Shown: positions 1-8,579, counted from the first letter of the stretch. The stretch: DNA of 64,000 nt from Rhodanobacter spathiphylli B39 (GCF_000264295.1 NZ_AJXT01000034.1:1-64000); one strand, 5' to 3'. The notes: generated by a model not told the origin, from the sequence alone. Made by a program: numbers and translations.

Positions 1-165
1 TTCAACGCTAAGTAGACCCCAATAGTGGGGTGTTGCGCCGAGTATGCGGCGCCACTCCCGACCGCACAAGCGGCGAATTCCTACGTCCGATCATGGTCTT
101 GCGCGGCTGCCTGGTGCGTGACGGGCGGGCATCCTGCCGTTGTTATCAGCGACTTTTGAGGGTGT
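1..165 (-). other. Possible integron attI region (edge of window)
   Basis: This is the non-coding stretch upstream of the integron integrase. In integrons the attI site and the cassette promoter lie next to the intI start, and the cassettes are usually read away from it, so any cassettes here would lie to the left of the window. Read on the minus strand, bases 1-6 give GTTGAA, the first six bases of the core recombination site GTTRRRY, about 160 bp from the intI start, which is a plausible distance. The seventh base is outside the window, so the match is incomplete. An inverted repeat (ACCCC/GGGGT) lies near 16-32. Confidence 0.3.
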
Positions 166-1161
166 ATGAGTTACCGGGGCGAAAGTGAGGGTGTAACGGG
201 GGCAAAAACACCGCGGTTGCTGGATCAGGTGCATGCGCGGTTGCGCTTGAAGCATTACAGCTTGCGGACAGAGCGGGCGTATGTCGGATGGATTCGGCGG
301 TTCATCCTGGCCACCGGCAAACGACACCCACGCGACATGGGGGTGGCCGAGGTCGAGGGCTTCCTGAGCACACTGGCCGTCGAGGGCAAGGTTGCGGCGG
401 GCACGCAGAACCAGGCGTTGTCGGCGCTGTTGTTTCTGTACAAGGAAGTGCTGTCGATCGAGCTGCCGTGGATGGAAACGGTGGTGCGGGCGAAGCGGCC
501 GCAGCGGGTGCCGGTGGTGCTCTCGCGTGAGGAGGTGAATCGGCTGCTGGCGATGATGGATGGCCGCTTCGGCCTGATGGCCTCGTTGTTGTACGGGTCG
601 GGCATGCGGCTGATGGAGTGCGTGCGCCTGCGCGTGAAGGATGTGGATTTCGAGCTCAATCAGATTTGCGTGCGCGACGGCAAGGGCGGCAAGGATAGGC
701 ATGTACCGTTGCCGCGGCGCCTGCGCGAGGCACTGCAGACACAACTGGAGCGGGTGCGCCTGATCCACCAGCAGGACCTGGCGGCGGGCCTGGGTGCGGT
801 GTGGCTGCCGCATGCGCTGGCGCGCAAGTATCCGTCCGCACCACGCGAGCCGGGATGGCAGTACGTGTTTCCGTCAGATCAACTATCGCGCGACCCGCGT
901 GACGGCGAGCAGCGGCGTCACCACCTGGATGAGGCCGGTCTGCAGCGAGCGGTGCGCAACGCGCGGATCAGGGCCGGCATCGTCAAGCCCGCCACCTGCC
1001 ACACCTTGCGCCATTCGTTCGCCACGCACCTGCTTGAAGCCGGACACGACATTCGCACCATCCAGGAACTGCTCGGCCACAAAGATGTGGCTACCACCCA
1101 GATCTACACGCATGTGCTGAACCGCGGCGGCCATGGCGTGCTGAGCCCGCTGGATCGTTGA
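166..1161 (+). CDS. intI: Integron integrase (tyrosine recombinase IntI)
   Basis: This is a site-specific tyrosine recombinase that inserts and excises gene cassettes between attI and attC sites. The 331 residues match the normal IntI length. The N-terminal SAM-like core-binding domain spans about 15-105 and the catalytic domain about 115-320. The catalytic residues look complete: R148, K174/K176, the H279-x-x-R282 box, H305 and Tyr314. The segment at about 205-237, with [10 protein letters not shown] and GWQYVFPS, is the extra IntI-specific insertion that separates integron integrases from XerC/D and phage integrases. The ATG at 166 is preceded closely by GAGGG. No cassette is visible downstream; the array, if present, should be beyond base 1. 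Xanthomonad intI genes are often broken, but this one is open throughout. Confidence 0.93.
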   Translation: MSYRGESEGVTGAKTPRLLDQVHARLRLKHYSLRTERAYVGWIRRFILATGKRHPRDMGVAEVEGFLSTLAVEGKVAAGTQNQALSALLFLYKEVLSIELPWMETVVRAKRPQRVPVVLSREEVNRLLAMMDGRFGLMASLLYGSGMRLMECVRLRVKDVDFELNQICVRDGKGGKDRHVPLPRRLREALQTQLERVRLIHQQDLAAGLGAVWLPHALARKYPSAPREPGWQYVFPSDQLSRDPRDGEQRRHHLDEAGLQRAVRNARIRAGIVKPATCHTLRHSFATHLLEAGHDIRTIQELLGHKDVATTQIYTHVLNRGGHGVLSPLDR

Positions 1162-1188
1162 TCGCCTGGGGAGCGCTTCGGTGCGCGA

Positions 1189-1275
1189 TCAGCCTGCCCA
1201 GGGCCAGTTGAGTTCCACTTCGTGCTGCACGCCGTCGTCGGCCAGCGTGAGTTGTCCGTTGGGCTGCGGTTTGCC
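1189..1275 (-). pseudogene. Possible C-terminal remnant of an unidentified gene
   Basis: On the minus strand one frame reads GKPQPNGQLTLADDG, then a short acidic stretch ending in NWPWAG and TGA. The codons are mostly G/C-ending and the peptide looks like an ordinary soluble-protein C-terminus. The neighbouring upstream sequence continues in a different frame, so this may be the decayed end of a lost gene beside the integron. The family is not recognised, and the evidence is only composition and protein-like sequence. Confidence 0.22.
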
Positions 1276-1388
1276 AGCGCAAGAACAGGGTCGTGCTCAT
1301 TTGGTCGATGTTGGCGGCAAGCTCACTCCCCGTTGGATCCAGTGGCGTGGCCATCGACCACTGCACCGGGGTTTTGCCGGTCCACCGG

Positions 1389-1598
1389 GACCTGCACAAC
1401 GTCGACGCCGAGGTTCCGCACGTCCCCGTCGAGGTTCCGAGCCTCCTCGCCGAGGTTGCACACGTCCTCGTTGACGTTCCGAACCTCCTCGTCGAGGTTC
1501 CAGACCTCCCCGTCGGGACTCCGGACCTCCCCTTTGAGGCTCAGGACGTTCCCGTCGAGGTTGGCCATGTCCTCGTTGAGGTTCCAGACCTCCCTGGG
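1389..1598 (-). repeat. 21-bp tandem minisatellite encoding heptads
   Basis: Ten units follow one another at exactly 21 bp; clear unit starts (GAGGTTCC and variants on the plus strand) lie at 1410, 1431, 1452, 1473, 1494, 1515, 1536, 1557 and 1578, with a weaker one at 1389. All units diverge from one another but none has an indel. On the minus strand each unit reads as a heptad such as EVWNLDE or EVRNVNE, with V/M at one position and L three residues later. This is the a/d pattern of a coiled coil, with nearly all third codon positions G or C. The minus frame stays open from 1712 to 1323. Whether it is translated is unknown: its apparent N-terminus runs through the adjacent REP-like element. 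Confidence 0.8.
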
Positions 1599-1604
1599 CA
1601 ACGG

Positions 1605-1641
1605 GAGCGAAGAGCATCGCGCACAGAGTGCGCTCCTACAG
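1605..1641 (-). repeat. REP-like palindromic element
   Basis: An imperfect palindrome with GCGCAC and GTGCGC arms around AGA at 1619-1633 is flanked on the minus strand by a TGTAGGAGCG head. The GGAGCG head next to a GC-rich palindrome is typical of interspersed REP elements in xanthomonads and pseudomonads. Similar heads occur at 18161 (plus strand) and 43579 (minus strand). Confidence 0.55.
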
Positions 1642-1821
1642 ATGGCACCGAAGGGAATATTGGAAGTATCGCCGAGCTGAACATCAGCACCCACGCATCG
1701 GCACCGCAGCAACCGACCAGAATAAACCTCGTCACGCCAGGGGCAACCGCGGAAAAGTTGTCAGGGACAATTCGTGGCCAGCTGCCACGACCAAAACTGT
1801 CCACCGACACCTTGGCTCCCC

Positions 1822-3792
1822 CTACGGCATTGCGAAACTGTTGTTGCCGCGATTGCCGTCAGGCAAAGCCCGCACCGGATCGATCGTGACGGACTTCAGC
1901 TTGCGCGTGCCATCCACGTGGACCACGTAGCTGCGGTGTTGCTGCCAGGTTTCCACCGGCACGCGCACGTCCTGCTTGCTGTCGTCGTCGTAGACCAGTT
2001 GCAGGGTGGCGGGCATGACCAACTGGTCCAGGTTGGCCACGGTGACGTCGACGCCCTTGCGGTAGTCGCCGTCGGTGTAGGCGGCTTTCTGCACGGCCAG
2101 GTCGAGCTGCCAGTTGTGGTCGAACCACCCGCGCCAGAACCAGCCCAGATCCTCGCCGGTCTCGCTTTCCATGAAGCGGAAGAAGTCGGACGGGCTGGGG
2201 TGCTTGTAGGCCCAGGTGGCGATGTAGCGGCGGAAGGCGGGGTCGAAGCGTTCCGGGCCGATGATCTGCTCGCGCAGCAGCACCAGGCCGAACGCGCCCT
2301 TGAAGTAGCTGATCGGGTGGCGGTATTTCTCCGGCACCATGTCGGCGCCCAGCAGCAGCGGCGGGGCGTCCTGGTCCTGCAGCACCTTGGCGATCTCGTC
2401 GGCCGGATTGCCCTTGCCCGGCGCGTATTCGCCGTCGCGCTTGGGCGCGTATTCGCCATGGTTGAACGCGTCGGCCTCGTAGACGTCGATGAAGGTGTTG
2501 AAGCCTTCGTCCATCCACGCATCGCGGCGCTCGTTGCTGCCCACGATCATCGGGAACCAGATGTGCCCGATCTCGTGGGCGATCACCATGTGCAGGCTGC
2601 GGCCCTTGGCCAGCTTGTGGTCGAAGGTGATGCCGGGATACTCCATCCCGCCGGCGGTGCCGGCTTCGTTGATCGCCACCGGCCAGGGGTACGGATACCA
2701 CTGTTTCGAGAAGTATTCGGTGGAGGCCTTGAGGTATTCGGTGGCGCGGCCCCAGGCGGCGTCGCCGCCGCTTTCGGCCGGATAGACCGACATCGCCAGC
2801 GCGCTCTTGCCTGCGGGCAGGTTGATTCGCGCCGCGTCCCACACGAAGGCCTTCGAGGCGCCGAACGCCACGTCGCGGGTGTCGTGCATGGCGAAGTGCC
2901 AGGTCAGCGTGCCGCTCTGCTTTGGACGGCTGGACGGCTGGGTGACTTCGTCCGCGCTGCGAATCATCACGGTCTTGTCGCTGCGGCGCGCCTGTTCCAG
3001 TCGCTGCTGCTCGGTCCTGGTCAGCACGTCCTGCGGGTTCAGCAGTTCGCCGGAGCCGGCCACGATCATGTCCCACGGCACGGTGATCGCGTAGTCGAAA
3101 TCACCGTACTCCAGATAGAACTCGCTGTTGAGGTAGGGCGCCGTGTCCCACCCGCGCAGGTCGTCGTAGACGGCCATGCGCGGATACCACTGGGCGATCT
3201 CGAAGATCTCGCCGTTCTTGCTGGGGTTGACGTCCATCCGCCCGCCGAACTCGCCGGGCACGGTGAAGCTCCAGGCGATGTGCAGTTTCAGCTGCCCGTC
3301 CTGCGCCTTCAGCGCGGTCGGCAGCTGCACCTGCATGCGCGTGTCGGAGACGATCCACTTCACCGGTTGCGTGCGGCCATGCGCGTCTTCGACCTCGACC
3401 GAGCTGATCCTGTAGCCGTCGGTGAATTCGGTGGGGAACGTGCTGGTGAAAGCGCCACGGGCGTCCTTGCGATAGCGGTTCTGGTCCAGCTGCAGCCACA
3501 GCACGTCGAGCGCGTCGGGGCTGTGGTTGGTGTAGCTGATTACCTCGCTGCCGCTCAGCAGCCGGGTGGCGGGATCGAGCGTGGCCTTGATCCGGTAGTC
3601 GGCGCGGTTCTGCCAGTACATCGGGCCGGGCTTGCCGCTGGCGGAGCGGTAGGCGTTGGCCGGTTGCGGGTAGCTGTACGGCGCGAACGTCTGCGCGGGA
3701 TCGAAGCGCGCAGGCGCGGTGTCGGCGGCGAAGGCGGGCGCCAGCGAAAGCGCGGCGAAGGTGGCGGCCAGAGTGAGCGTGAGGTTGTTCAT
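1822..3792 (-). CDS. Secreted M1-family metallopeptidase
   Basis: This is a zinc aminopeptidase-like protein of 656 residues, exported by a signal peptide (MNNLTLTLAATFAALSLAPAFA). It has the M1 signature: an HEIGH zinc motif followed by WMDEGFNTF, which supplies the third ligand Glu about 19 residues later, preceded by GGMEYP, the equivalent of the GAMEN substrate motif. The start at 3792 was preferred over the in-frame ATG at 3834 because it puts the signal peptide at the N-terminus and has AAAGGC upstream. It begins 28 bp after the isomerase gene ends, so it is probably the last gene of the mannose operon. This suggests a role in peeling glycoproteins alongside the GH92 mannosidase (inference). 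Confidence 0.88.
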   Translation of the reverse strand: MNNLTLTLAATFAALSLAPAFAADTAPARFDPAQTFAPYSYPQPANAYRSASGKPGPMYWQNRADYRIKATLDPATRLLSGSEVISYTNHSPDALDVLWLQLDQNRYRKDARGAFTSTFPTEFTDGYRISSVEVEDAHGRTQPVKWIVSDTRMQVQLPTALKAQDGQLKLHIAWSFTVPGEFGGRMDVNPSKNGEIFEIAQWYPRMAVYDDLRGWDTAPYLNSEFYLEYGDFDYAITVPWDMIVAGSGELLNPQDVLTRTEQQRLEQARRSDKTVMIRSADEVTQPSSRPKQSGTLTWHFAMHDTRDVAFGASKAFVWDAARINLPAGKSALAMSVYPAESGGDAAWGRATEYLKASTEYFSKQWYPYPWPVAINEAGTAGGMEYPGITFDHKLAKGRSLHMVIAHEIGHIWFPMIVGSNERRDAWMDEGFNTFIDVYEADAFNHGEYAPKRDGEYAPGKGNPADEIAKVLQDQDAPPLLLGADMVPEKYRHPISYFKGAFGLVLLREQIIGPERFDPAFRRYIATWAYKHPSPSDFFRFMESETGEDLGWFWRGWFDHNWQLDLAVQKAAYTDGDYRKGVDVTVANLDQLVMPATLQLVYDDDSKQDVRVPVETWQQHRSYVVHVDGTRKLKSVTIDPVRALPDGNRGNNSFAMP

Positions 3793-3820
3793 GCGAAGCC
3801 TTTGGGGAAGGGAAGACGCC

Positions 3821-5062
3821 TTACGGCTGGCCACCGCGACGGATCAGCGCCAGCAACTCGTGGCAGGCGCCCATCGTGTGGTAGTCGGTCTTGCCGGCGG
3901 GACTCTTTTCGTCGTCGTACTTGCGGTTGTCGCGGGTGAGGATGCGGTACCAGGCACCGTGGCGGTGATCGACGAAATGCTGCCACGCGTAGGCCCACAG
4001 CTTCACGTACCAGTCGTCATGGACAGCCAGTCCGCTGCGCTCGTGCAGCAGGGCGGCGGCGGCCAGCGATTCGGCCTGCACCCAGAAATACTTGTCGTCG
4101 TCGCAGACGCTGCCGTCCGGCGCGAAGCCGTAACAGATGCCGCCGTATGCGTTGTCCCAGGCGCGGGCCAGCGCGGTGTCGAACAGGTGCTGCGCGGTGG
4201 GCAGCATCCAGTCCGGCGCGGAGCCGCGTTCGCGCAACAGAGGCTCCATGATCAGCAGCAGCTTGGCCCATTCGGTCTGGTGGCCGGGCTGGAAGCCCCA
4301 CGGGCGAAACAGGTGCTTCGGGTCGTCGCGGTGGTAGTCCCAGTCGATCGCCCAGTCGCGGTCGTGGTGTTCCCACACCAGGCCGCCGGCCAGCGCGGCC
4401 TGGCGACGGGTCATGTGATCGGCGAGGGTGTATGCGCGATCGAGGTAGCGTGGCTCGCGGCTGGCCTGGTAGGCGGCCAGCATCGCCTCGCACAGGTGCA
4501 TGTTCGCGTTCTGGCCGCGGTAGTCGCTGAAGTGCCAGTCGGCGTCGGCCTCGTCGCGGTACAGCCCGGCGTCGGCATCCCAGTAGCGCTGTTCGAGCAG
4601 GTTCCAGGTTTCGTCCATCCAGGCGGCGGCTTCGGCGATGCCGGCTTTCACCGCGCTGGCGCAGGCGAGCAGCACGAAGGCGACGCCGTAGGCATGGTTG
4701 GTGCGGTCTTCCGGCTGGCCGTCGCGGATGGTCCAGGCGTAGCCGCCGCTGGCCGGATCGCGATGCACCTCGCGCAGGTAGCGCAGGCCGTGGCGGACGG
4801 CGTCGAGGTACTCGCCTCGAAGCGTCGCGTCGTCGCCGAACTCGATCGCCGCCATCGCGTAGTTGAAGACGAAGCGGGTGCTGCTGACCAGGTGCCGGTG
4901 GCTGCGGTCGTAGATCGTGCCGTCGTCGCGGAAGTAGTGGAAGAAGCCGCCCTGCGGGTCGATCGCGCGCGGGTGGTAGAAGGCCATCGTCTGCGCGATG
5001 TGTCCGCGCAGGAACCCGGCGGAACGGAAATCGGCGGAAGGGAGATCGGGACTGCCGTTCAT
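3821..5062 (-). CDS. AGE-family epimerase/isomerase, probable mannose isomerase
   Basis: This is a 413-residue protein of the N-acylglucosamine 2-epimerase (AGE) fold, an (alpha/alpha)6 barrel. Conserved catalytic-region motifs are visible: GFQPGHQTEWAKLLL in the middle, and TDYHTMGACHELLAL near the end, each carrying a His. In this family close relatives interconvert mannose and fructose (or glucose) without phosphorylation. The neighbours, a hexose permease, a PfkB kinase and an alpha-mannosidase, favour mannose-to-fructose isomerase over sialic-acid metabolism. The start overlaps the kinase stop by four bases (ATGA), showing translational coupling. Substrate specificity is inferred from context only. 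Confidence 0.85.
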   Translation of the reverse strand: MNGSPDLPSADFRSAGFLRGHIAQTMAFYHPRAIDPQGGFFHYFRDDGTIYDRSHRHLVSSTRFVFNYAMAAIEFGDDATLRGEYLDAVRHGLRYLREVHRDPASGGYAWTIRDGQPEDRTNHAYGVAFVLLACASAVKAGIAEAAAWMDETWNLLEQRYWDADAGLYRDEADADWHFSDYRGQNANMHLCEAMLAAYQASREPRYLDRAYTLADHMTRRQAALAGGLVWEHHDRDWAIDWDYHRDDPKHLFRPWGFQPGHQTEWAKLLLIMEPLLRERGSAPDWMLPTAQHLFDTALARAWDNAYGGICYGFAPDGSVCDDDKYFWVQAESLAAAALLHERSGLAVHDDWYVKLWAYAWQHFVDHRHGAWYRILTRDNRKYDDEKSPAGKTDYHTMGACHELLALIRRGGQP

Positions 5063-6039
5063 GCCTGCTGTTCCATGAAGGCCAGCACCTCGTCGCCCCG
5101 CGGCATCGCGGCGAACGAACCCTGGCGGGTGACGGTCAGCGCGCCGCAGGCGGCGGCGAAGCGCAACATCGCGTGCAGGCGCGGCAGTTCGGTCACCAGG
5201 TGATCGAGTCGTTCGGCGCCCGCTTCGAGTTCGGCCAGGCAGCACAGCAGGCCGCCGACGAAGGCATCGCCGGCGGCGGTGCTGTCGACCACCTCGACCG
5301 GGTAGCACGGCAGCTCGCCCTCGGCGTCCGGGTGGAACCAGCGCAGCGGCTGCCCGCCGTCGGTCACCACCACCAGCCGGGTGCGGCCCAGCCACAGGCG
5401 GTCCAGCGCGGCCTGTTCGCCGTCGACCGCCAGCCAGGCGAATTCCTCGGCCGACAGCTTCACCACGTCGGCCAGGTGCAACGCGGGCCACAGCAGCGGG
5501 CGGGGATCGCTGTCGCGCGGCCACAGCGCCGGACGCAGGTTGAGGTCGAAGCTGACCAGGGCGCCGACGCCGTGTGCGCGCTGCATGCCTTCGCGGGTGG
5601 TTCCGGCCAGCGCGGGGTCGGTCATGCTGTTGGAGCAGACGTGGAACACGGCGATGTCGCGGAACGTGTCGGCGCGGAAATGCGCCGGCCGGAACAGCAG
5701 GTCGGCCGAGTTGTCGCGGTAGAAGCTGAAGCTGCGTTCGCCGCGGGCGTCGAGGGTGACGAAGGCCAGCGCGCTGTTCGCCGCATCGGTGCGCACGATG
5801 TCGTCGGTGCCGACACCGGCCTGCTGCAGGCTGTCCAGCAGGAAGTCGCCGAAGCGGTCGCGCCCCAGCATGCCGGCGAAACGGGCGGCGCCGCCGAGAC
5901 GCGCCGCGGCGACCGCGACGTTGGCCGGCGCACCGCCCGCGAACGGCACGAAGCGGGCGGCGAAACCGTGGTCGTCGAAGCCGTCGGCGTGCAGGTCGAT
6001 CAGCGCCTCGCCGAAGCACAGGATGGGATGGACGGCCAT
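5059..6039 (-). CDS. PfkB-family sugar kinase, probable fructokinase
   Basis: This is a ribokinase-fold carbohydrate kinase of 326 residues. The N-terminal PfkB signature is present (FAGGAPANVAVAAARLG, about residues 31-47), and the C-terminal ATP/anion-hole signature reads DSTAAGDAFVGGLL, with the catalytic Asp in AAGD. It would convert fructose to fructose 6-phosphate in the cytoplasm, completing mannose-to-fructose-to-F6P together with the downstream isomerase. It starts directly after the permease stop and overlaps the isomerase start by four bases, so it is translated within the same operon. 2-keto-3-deoxygluconate kinase is possible but less likely in this context. Confidence 0.87.
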   Translation of the reverse strand: MAVHPILCFGEALIDLHADGFDDHGFAARFVPFAGGAPANVAVAAARLGGAARFAGMLGRDRFGDFLLDSLQQAGVGTDDIVRTDAANSALAFVTLDARGERSFSFYRDNSADLLFRPAHFRADTFRDIAVFHVCSNSMTDPALAGTTREGMQRAHGVGALVSFDLNLRPALWPRDSDPRPLLWPALHLADVVKLSAEEFAWLAVDGEQAALDRLWLGRTRLVVVTDGGQPLRWFHPDAEGELPCYPVEVVDSTAAGDAFVGGLLCCLAELEAGAERLDHLVTELPRLHAMLRFAAACGALTVTRQGSFAAMPRGDEVLAFMEQQA

Positions 6040-7368
6040 TCAGGCGCCCTTTTGCGAGGCGTCGACGGGCAGGCTGCGGATGCGCGAGCCGCGCAGGCCG
6101 TAAAACACGATGTACAGGTAGCACAGCAGCGGCAGGAAGAACGCGTGCTGCAAGCCGATGTGGTCGGCGAGCAGGCCCTGCAGCGGGGGGATGATCGCGC
6201 CGCCGACGATGGCCATGATCAGCAGGCTGGAGGCCTTGCTGGTCATCGACCCCAGTCCTTCGATGCCGAGCGCGAAGATGGTCGGGAACATGATCGAATT
6301 GAACAGGCCGATGGCGATGATGCTGAGCATCGCCACGTCGCCCGAGGTGAGCATGGTGGTCAGCACCAGCAACGCATTGATCGCGGCGAAGCCGGCCAGC
6401 AGCTTGCGCGGCGAGAACTTCGCCATCAGCGCCGAGCCGATGAAGCGGCCGATCATCGCGCCCAGCCAGTAGTACGACACGTACTTCGCGGCCTGCTGCT
6501 CGCTGACGTGGCCGATCTCGGGCATCGACAGGTAGTTCACCATGAAGCTGCCGATCGAAACCTCGGCGCCCACGTAGAAGAAGATGCCCAGCACGCCGAA
6601 CAGCACGTGCGGGTGGCGCAACACCTCGGCGAAGCTGTGACGGTCGTGGTCGCCCCTGTCGGTGGCCTCGCTCAGCGCGGGCAGGCGGAACAGCCAGACG
6701 AAGACGGCGAGCAGGAACAGCACCACGGCCAGGCCGATGTACGGACCCTGCACGGCCTGCGCCTGCTGTGCCTGGTAGGCCAGGTGTTCGGCCGGCGGCA
6801 ACGCGGCCAGTTCGGCCGGACTCTTCACCACGCTGGAGAGAATCAGCATGCCGCCGAACAGCGGCGCCAGGAAGGTGCCGAACGAGTTCAGCGCCTGGGC
6901 CAGGGTCAGCCGGCTGGAACTGGTGCGCTCCGGCCCCAGCAGCGCCACGTAGGGATTGGCCGCCACCTGCAGCACGGTGATGCCGGTGGCCAGCACGAAC
7001 AACGCGGCGAGGAAGGCGGGATACAGTTGCAGCGTGGCGGCGGGCCAGAAGCCCAGCGCGCCCACGCCGGCAATCGCCAGTCCCGCCACGATGCCCTTCT
7101 TGTAGCCCAGCGCGGCGACCATCCATCCGGCCGGCAGCGCCATCAGGAAGTACGCGCCGAAGAAGGTGAACTGCACCAGCATCGCCTGGAAGTAGCCGAG
7201 CTGGAACACCGACTTCAGATGCGGGATCAGGATGTCGTTGAGGCAGGTGAGGAAGCCCCACATGAAGAAGATGGTGGTGAGCACGCCCAGCGCCATCGGG
7301 TAGGGGGTGTAGGGCTCGCGTTTCCCGCCGGGACTGGCGGCGGCTTGGGTCGGGGCGGCAAGGGCCAT
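6040..7368 (-). CDS. FucP/GluP-type MFS sugar:proton symporter
   Basis: This is an inner-membrane major-facilitator permease of 442 residues with about 12 hydrophobic segments. The first segment carries FFMWGFLTCLNDILIPHLK, and the fifth region LQVAANPYVALLGP; both are hallmarks of the fucose/glucose/galactose symporter family. It would take up free hexose released outside the cytoplasm by the GH92 enzyme. It lies 21 bp after the LacI gene and abuts the kinase gene, so it belongs to the regulator-led operon. The exact sugar (mannose favoured, glucose or fucose possible) cannot be read from the sequence. Confidence 0.88.
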   Translation of the reverse strand: MALAAPTQAAASPGGKREPYTPYPMALGVLTTIFFMWGFLTCLNDILIPHLKSVFQLGYFQAMLVQFTFFGAYFLMALPAGWMVAALGYKKGIVAGLAIAGVGALGFWPAATLQLYPAFLAALFVLATGITVLQVAANPYVALLGPERTSSSRLTLAQALNSFGTFLAPLFGGMLILSSVVKSPAELAALPPAEHLAYQAQQAQAVQGPYIGLAVVLFLLAVFVWLFRLPALSEATDRGDHDRHSFAEVLRHPHVLFGVLGIFFYVGAEVSIGSFMVNYLSMPEIGHVSEQQAAKYVSYYWLGAMIGRFIGSALMAKFSPRKLLAGFAAINALLVLTTMLTSGDVAMLSIIAIGLFNSIMFPTIFALGIEGLGSMTSKASSLLIMAIVGGAIIPPLQGLLADHIGLQHAFFLPLLCYLYIVFYGLRGSRIRSLPVDASQKGA

Positions 7369-7389
7369 GGCGTTTCCTGAGGGCTGGGG

Positions 7390-8442
7390 TCAGATGGAAG
7401 GTGGCGGGCAACTGCTGGCGCGGGTGACCAGTTGCACGGAGGCGATGGTGCGACGTGTTTCGGCGCCCGGTTCGCGCAGGCGTTGCAACAGCATGTCGGC
7501 CGCTTGCCGGCCCCGCGCCCGCGGCATGGCGGTGAGCGTGGTCAGCGCAGGCATGCACAGCGCGGCTTCGGCGATGTCGTCGAAGCCGGTCAGCGCCACG
7601 TCGTGGCCGGGCCGCAGGCCGCGACGGTTCAGCCCGAGCATCAGGCCCATCGCCACCGCGTCGTTGTAGCAAACCACGGCGGTGGGCGCCGGTTCGGCAG
7701 CGAACAGGCTGGCGGTGGCGGCGGCCGCATCGACGCGCGTGGGAGCGCACTCGACTCGCCATGACGGCGCCATCGACAGCTTGGCCGCCTGCAGCGCATC
7801 GACGTAGCCGGCATGGCGTTGCCGGCAGGAACTGGAATCCTTGTGGCCGCCGAAGAAGGCGATCCGGCGATGGCCCTGGGCAATCAGGTGTTCGGTGGCC
7901 AGTTGCGCACCGTGGCGGTTGTCCAGCGCCAGCGAGTCCCAGTGGGCGTATTCAGGCAGGTCGCCGCCGAGTTCGCGGTTGAACAGCAGCACCGGCGTGC
8001 GCGCACCCACCGCGGCCAGCACCTGGGCGGCGCTGCTGCCTTCGGCGGGCGACAGGATGATCCCGGCCGGGCCGTGTTCGATCAGCGATTCCAGCACGGC
8101 CTGCTCGCGCTGCGGCGATTCGCTGGTGCAGCCGAGCAGGGTGACGAAGCCGGCGGCGGCCAGCGCCTCGTCCACGCCGGCGGCGAATTCGGCGAAGAAC
8201 GGGTTGGCCAGGTCGTTCAACACCAGGGCGATGCTCGATGAGGTCTGTCGACGCAGGTTGGCGGCCGCGCGGTTGTAGACATAGCCCTGCTTGCGCAGCT
8301 CCTCTTCGACGCGGGCGCGGGTGCGCTTGTTCACCAGCGGGCTGTTGCGCAAGACCAGCGATACGGTGGCGCGCGACACGCCGCAGCCGGCGGCGATGTC
8401 GACCAGGGTGATCTTGCGGCGGATCGGGGTGGCGCGGTCCAT
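7390..8442 (-). CDS. LacI-family transcriptional regulator of the mannose locus
   Basis: This is a DNA-binding repressor of 350 residues. The helix-turn-helix is at the N-terminus (ITLVDIAAGCGVSRATVSLVLRN, about 9-31), followed by the hinge and a periplasmic-binding-protein-like effector domain. ATG 8442 was chosen over upstream in-frame starts because it places the HTH about nine residues in, as usual for the family. The upstream codons also run through the operator. Two near-identical operators (8455-8470 and 8545-8560) flank the divergent promoters, so it probably represses both its own operon and GH92 until a sugar effector binds. The effector is unknown. Confidence 0.9.
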   Translation of the reverse strand: MDRATPIRRKITLVDIAAGCGVSRATVSLVLRNSPLVNKRTRARVEEELRKQGYVYNRAAANLRRQTSSSIALVLNDLANPFFAEFAAGVDEALAAAGFVTLLGCTSESPQREQAVLESLIEHGPAGIILSPAEGSSAAQVLAAVGARTPVLLFNRELGGDLPEYAHWDSLALDNRHGAQLATEHLIAQGHRRIAFFGGHKDSSSCRQRHAGYVDALQAAKLSMAPSWRVECAPTRVDAAAATASLFAAEPAPTAVVCYNDAVAMGLMLGLNRRGLRPGHDVALTGFDDIAEAALCMPALTTLTAMPRARGRQAADMLLQRLREPGAETRRTIASVQLVTRASSCPPPSI

Positions 8443-8454
8443 CGGAGGCCCTGG

Positions 8455-8470
8455 TTTGGAACGATCCAAA
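8455..8470. promoter_or_regulatory. LacI-type operator, copy 1
   Basis: This 16-bp inverted repeat, TTTGGA-ACGA-TCCAAA, lies 13 bp upstream of the LacI-family gene start. It has the even-length centred palindrome typical of LacI-family sites and recurs identically 90 bp away in front of GH92. Binding by the adjacent regulator is inferred. Confidence 0.8.
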
Positions 8471-8544
8471 TGTAGCCGATTCTCCCGCTCCGCCATCCTG
8501 CGCCGCAGCATGCGCGGAGGCCGCTGCGATGCTAGCGTGCCGCA

Positions 8545-8560
8545 TTTGGAACGATCCAAA
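8545..8560. promoter_or_regulatory. LacI-type operator, copy 2
   Basis: This is the second, identical copy of TTTGGA-ACGA-TCCAAA, 19 bp before the GH92 start, with centre-to-centre spacing of 90 bp to copy 1. The pair could allow repression of both divergent transcripts, possibly by looping. The GH92 ribosome-binding site (CCGGAG) follows directly, so a bound repressor would sit on the early transcribed region. Confidence 0.8.
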
Positions 8561-8579
8561 TTTTCCGGAGAGCCGCCCC

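Larger units (their letters stand above)
1162..1821. other. Intergenic region without a convincing gene
   Basis: This is 660 bp between intI and the M1 peptidase, both of which end here. Several frames are open but none looks like a normal gene. It holds a possible C-terminal gene remnant on the minus strand (1189-1275), a 21-bp minisatellite (1389-1598) and a REP-like palindrome (1605-1641). No recognisable promoter or terminator was seen in 1642-1821. Confidence 0.6.

Noticed and set aside
1774-5203. Plus-strand frames of about 720 and 490 codons opposite the M1 peptidase and AGE isomerase
   Set aside because: They are mirror frames of well-supported minus-strand genes and show no recognisable domain.
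3821-7762. A 1313-codon minus-strand frame spanning the mannose operon
   Set aside because: Only its 3' part (from 5062) is a real gene (AGE isomerase). The rest is Arg/Ala/Pro-rich antiphase translation of the permease, kinase and regulator genes.
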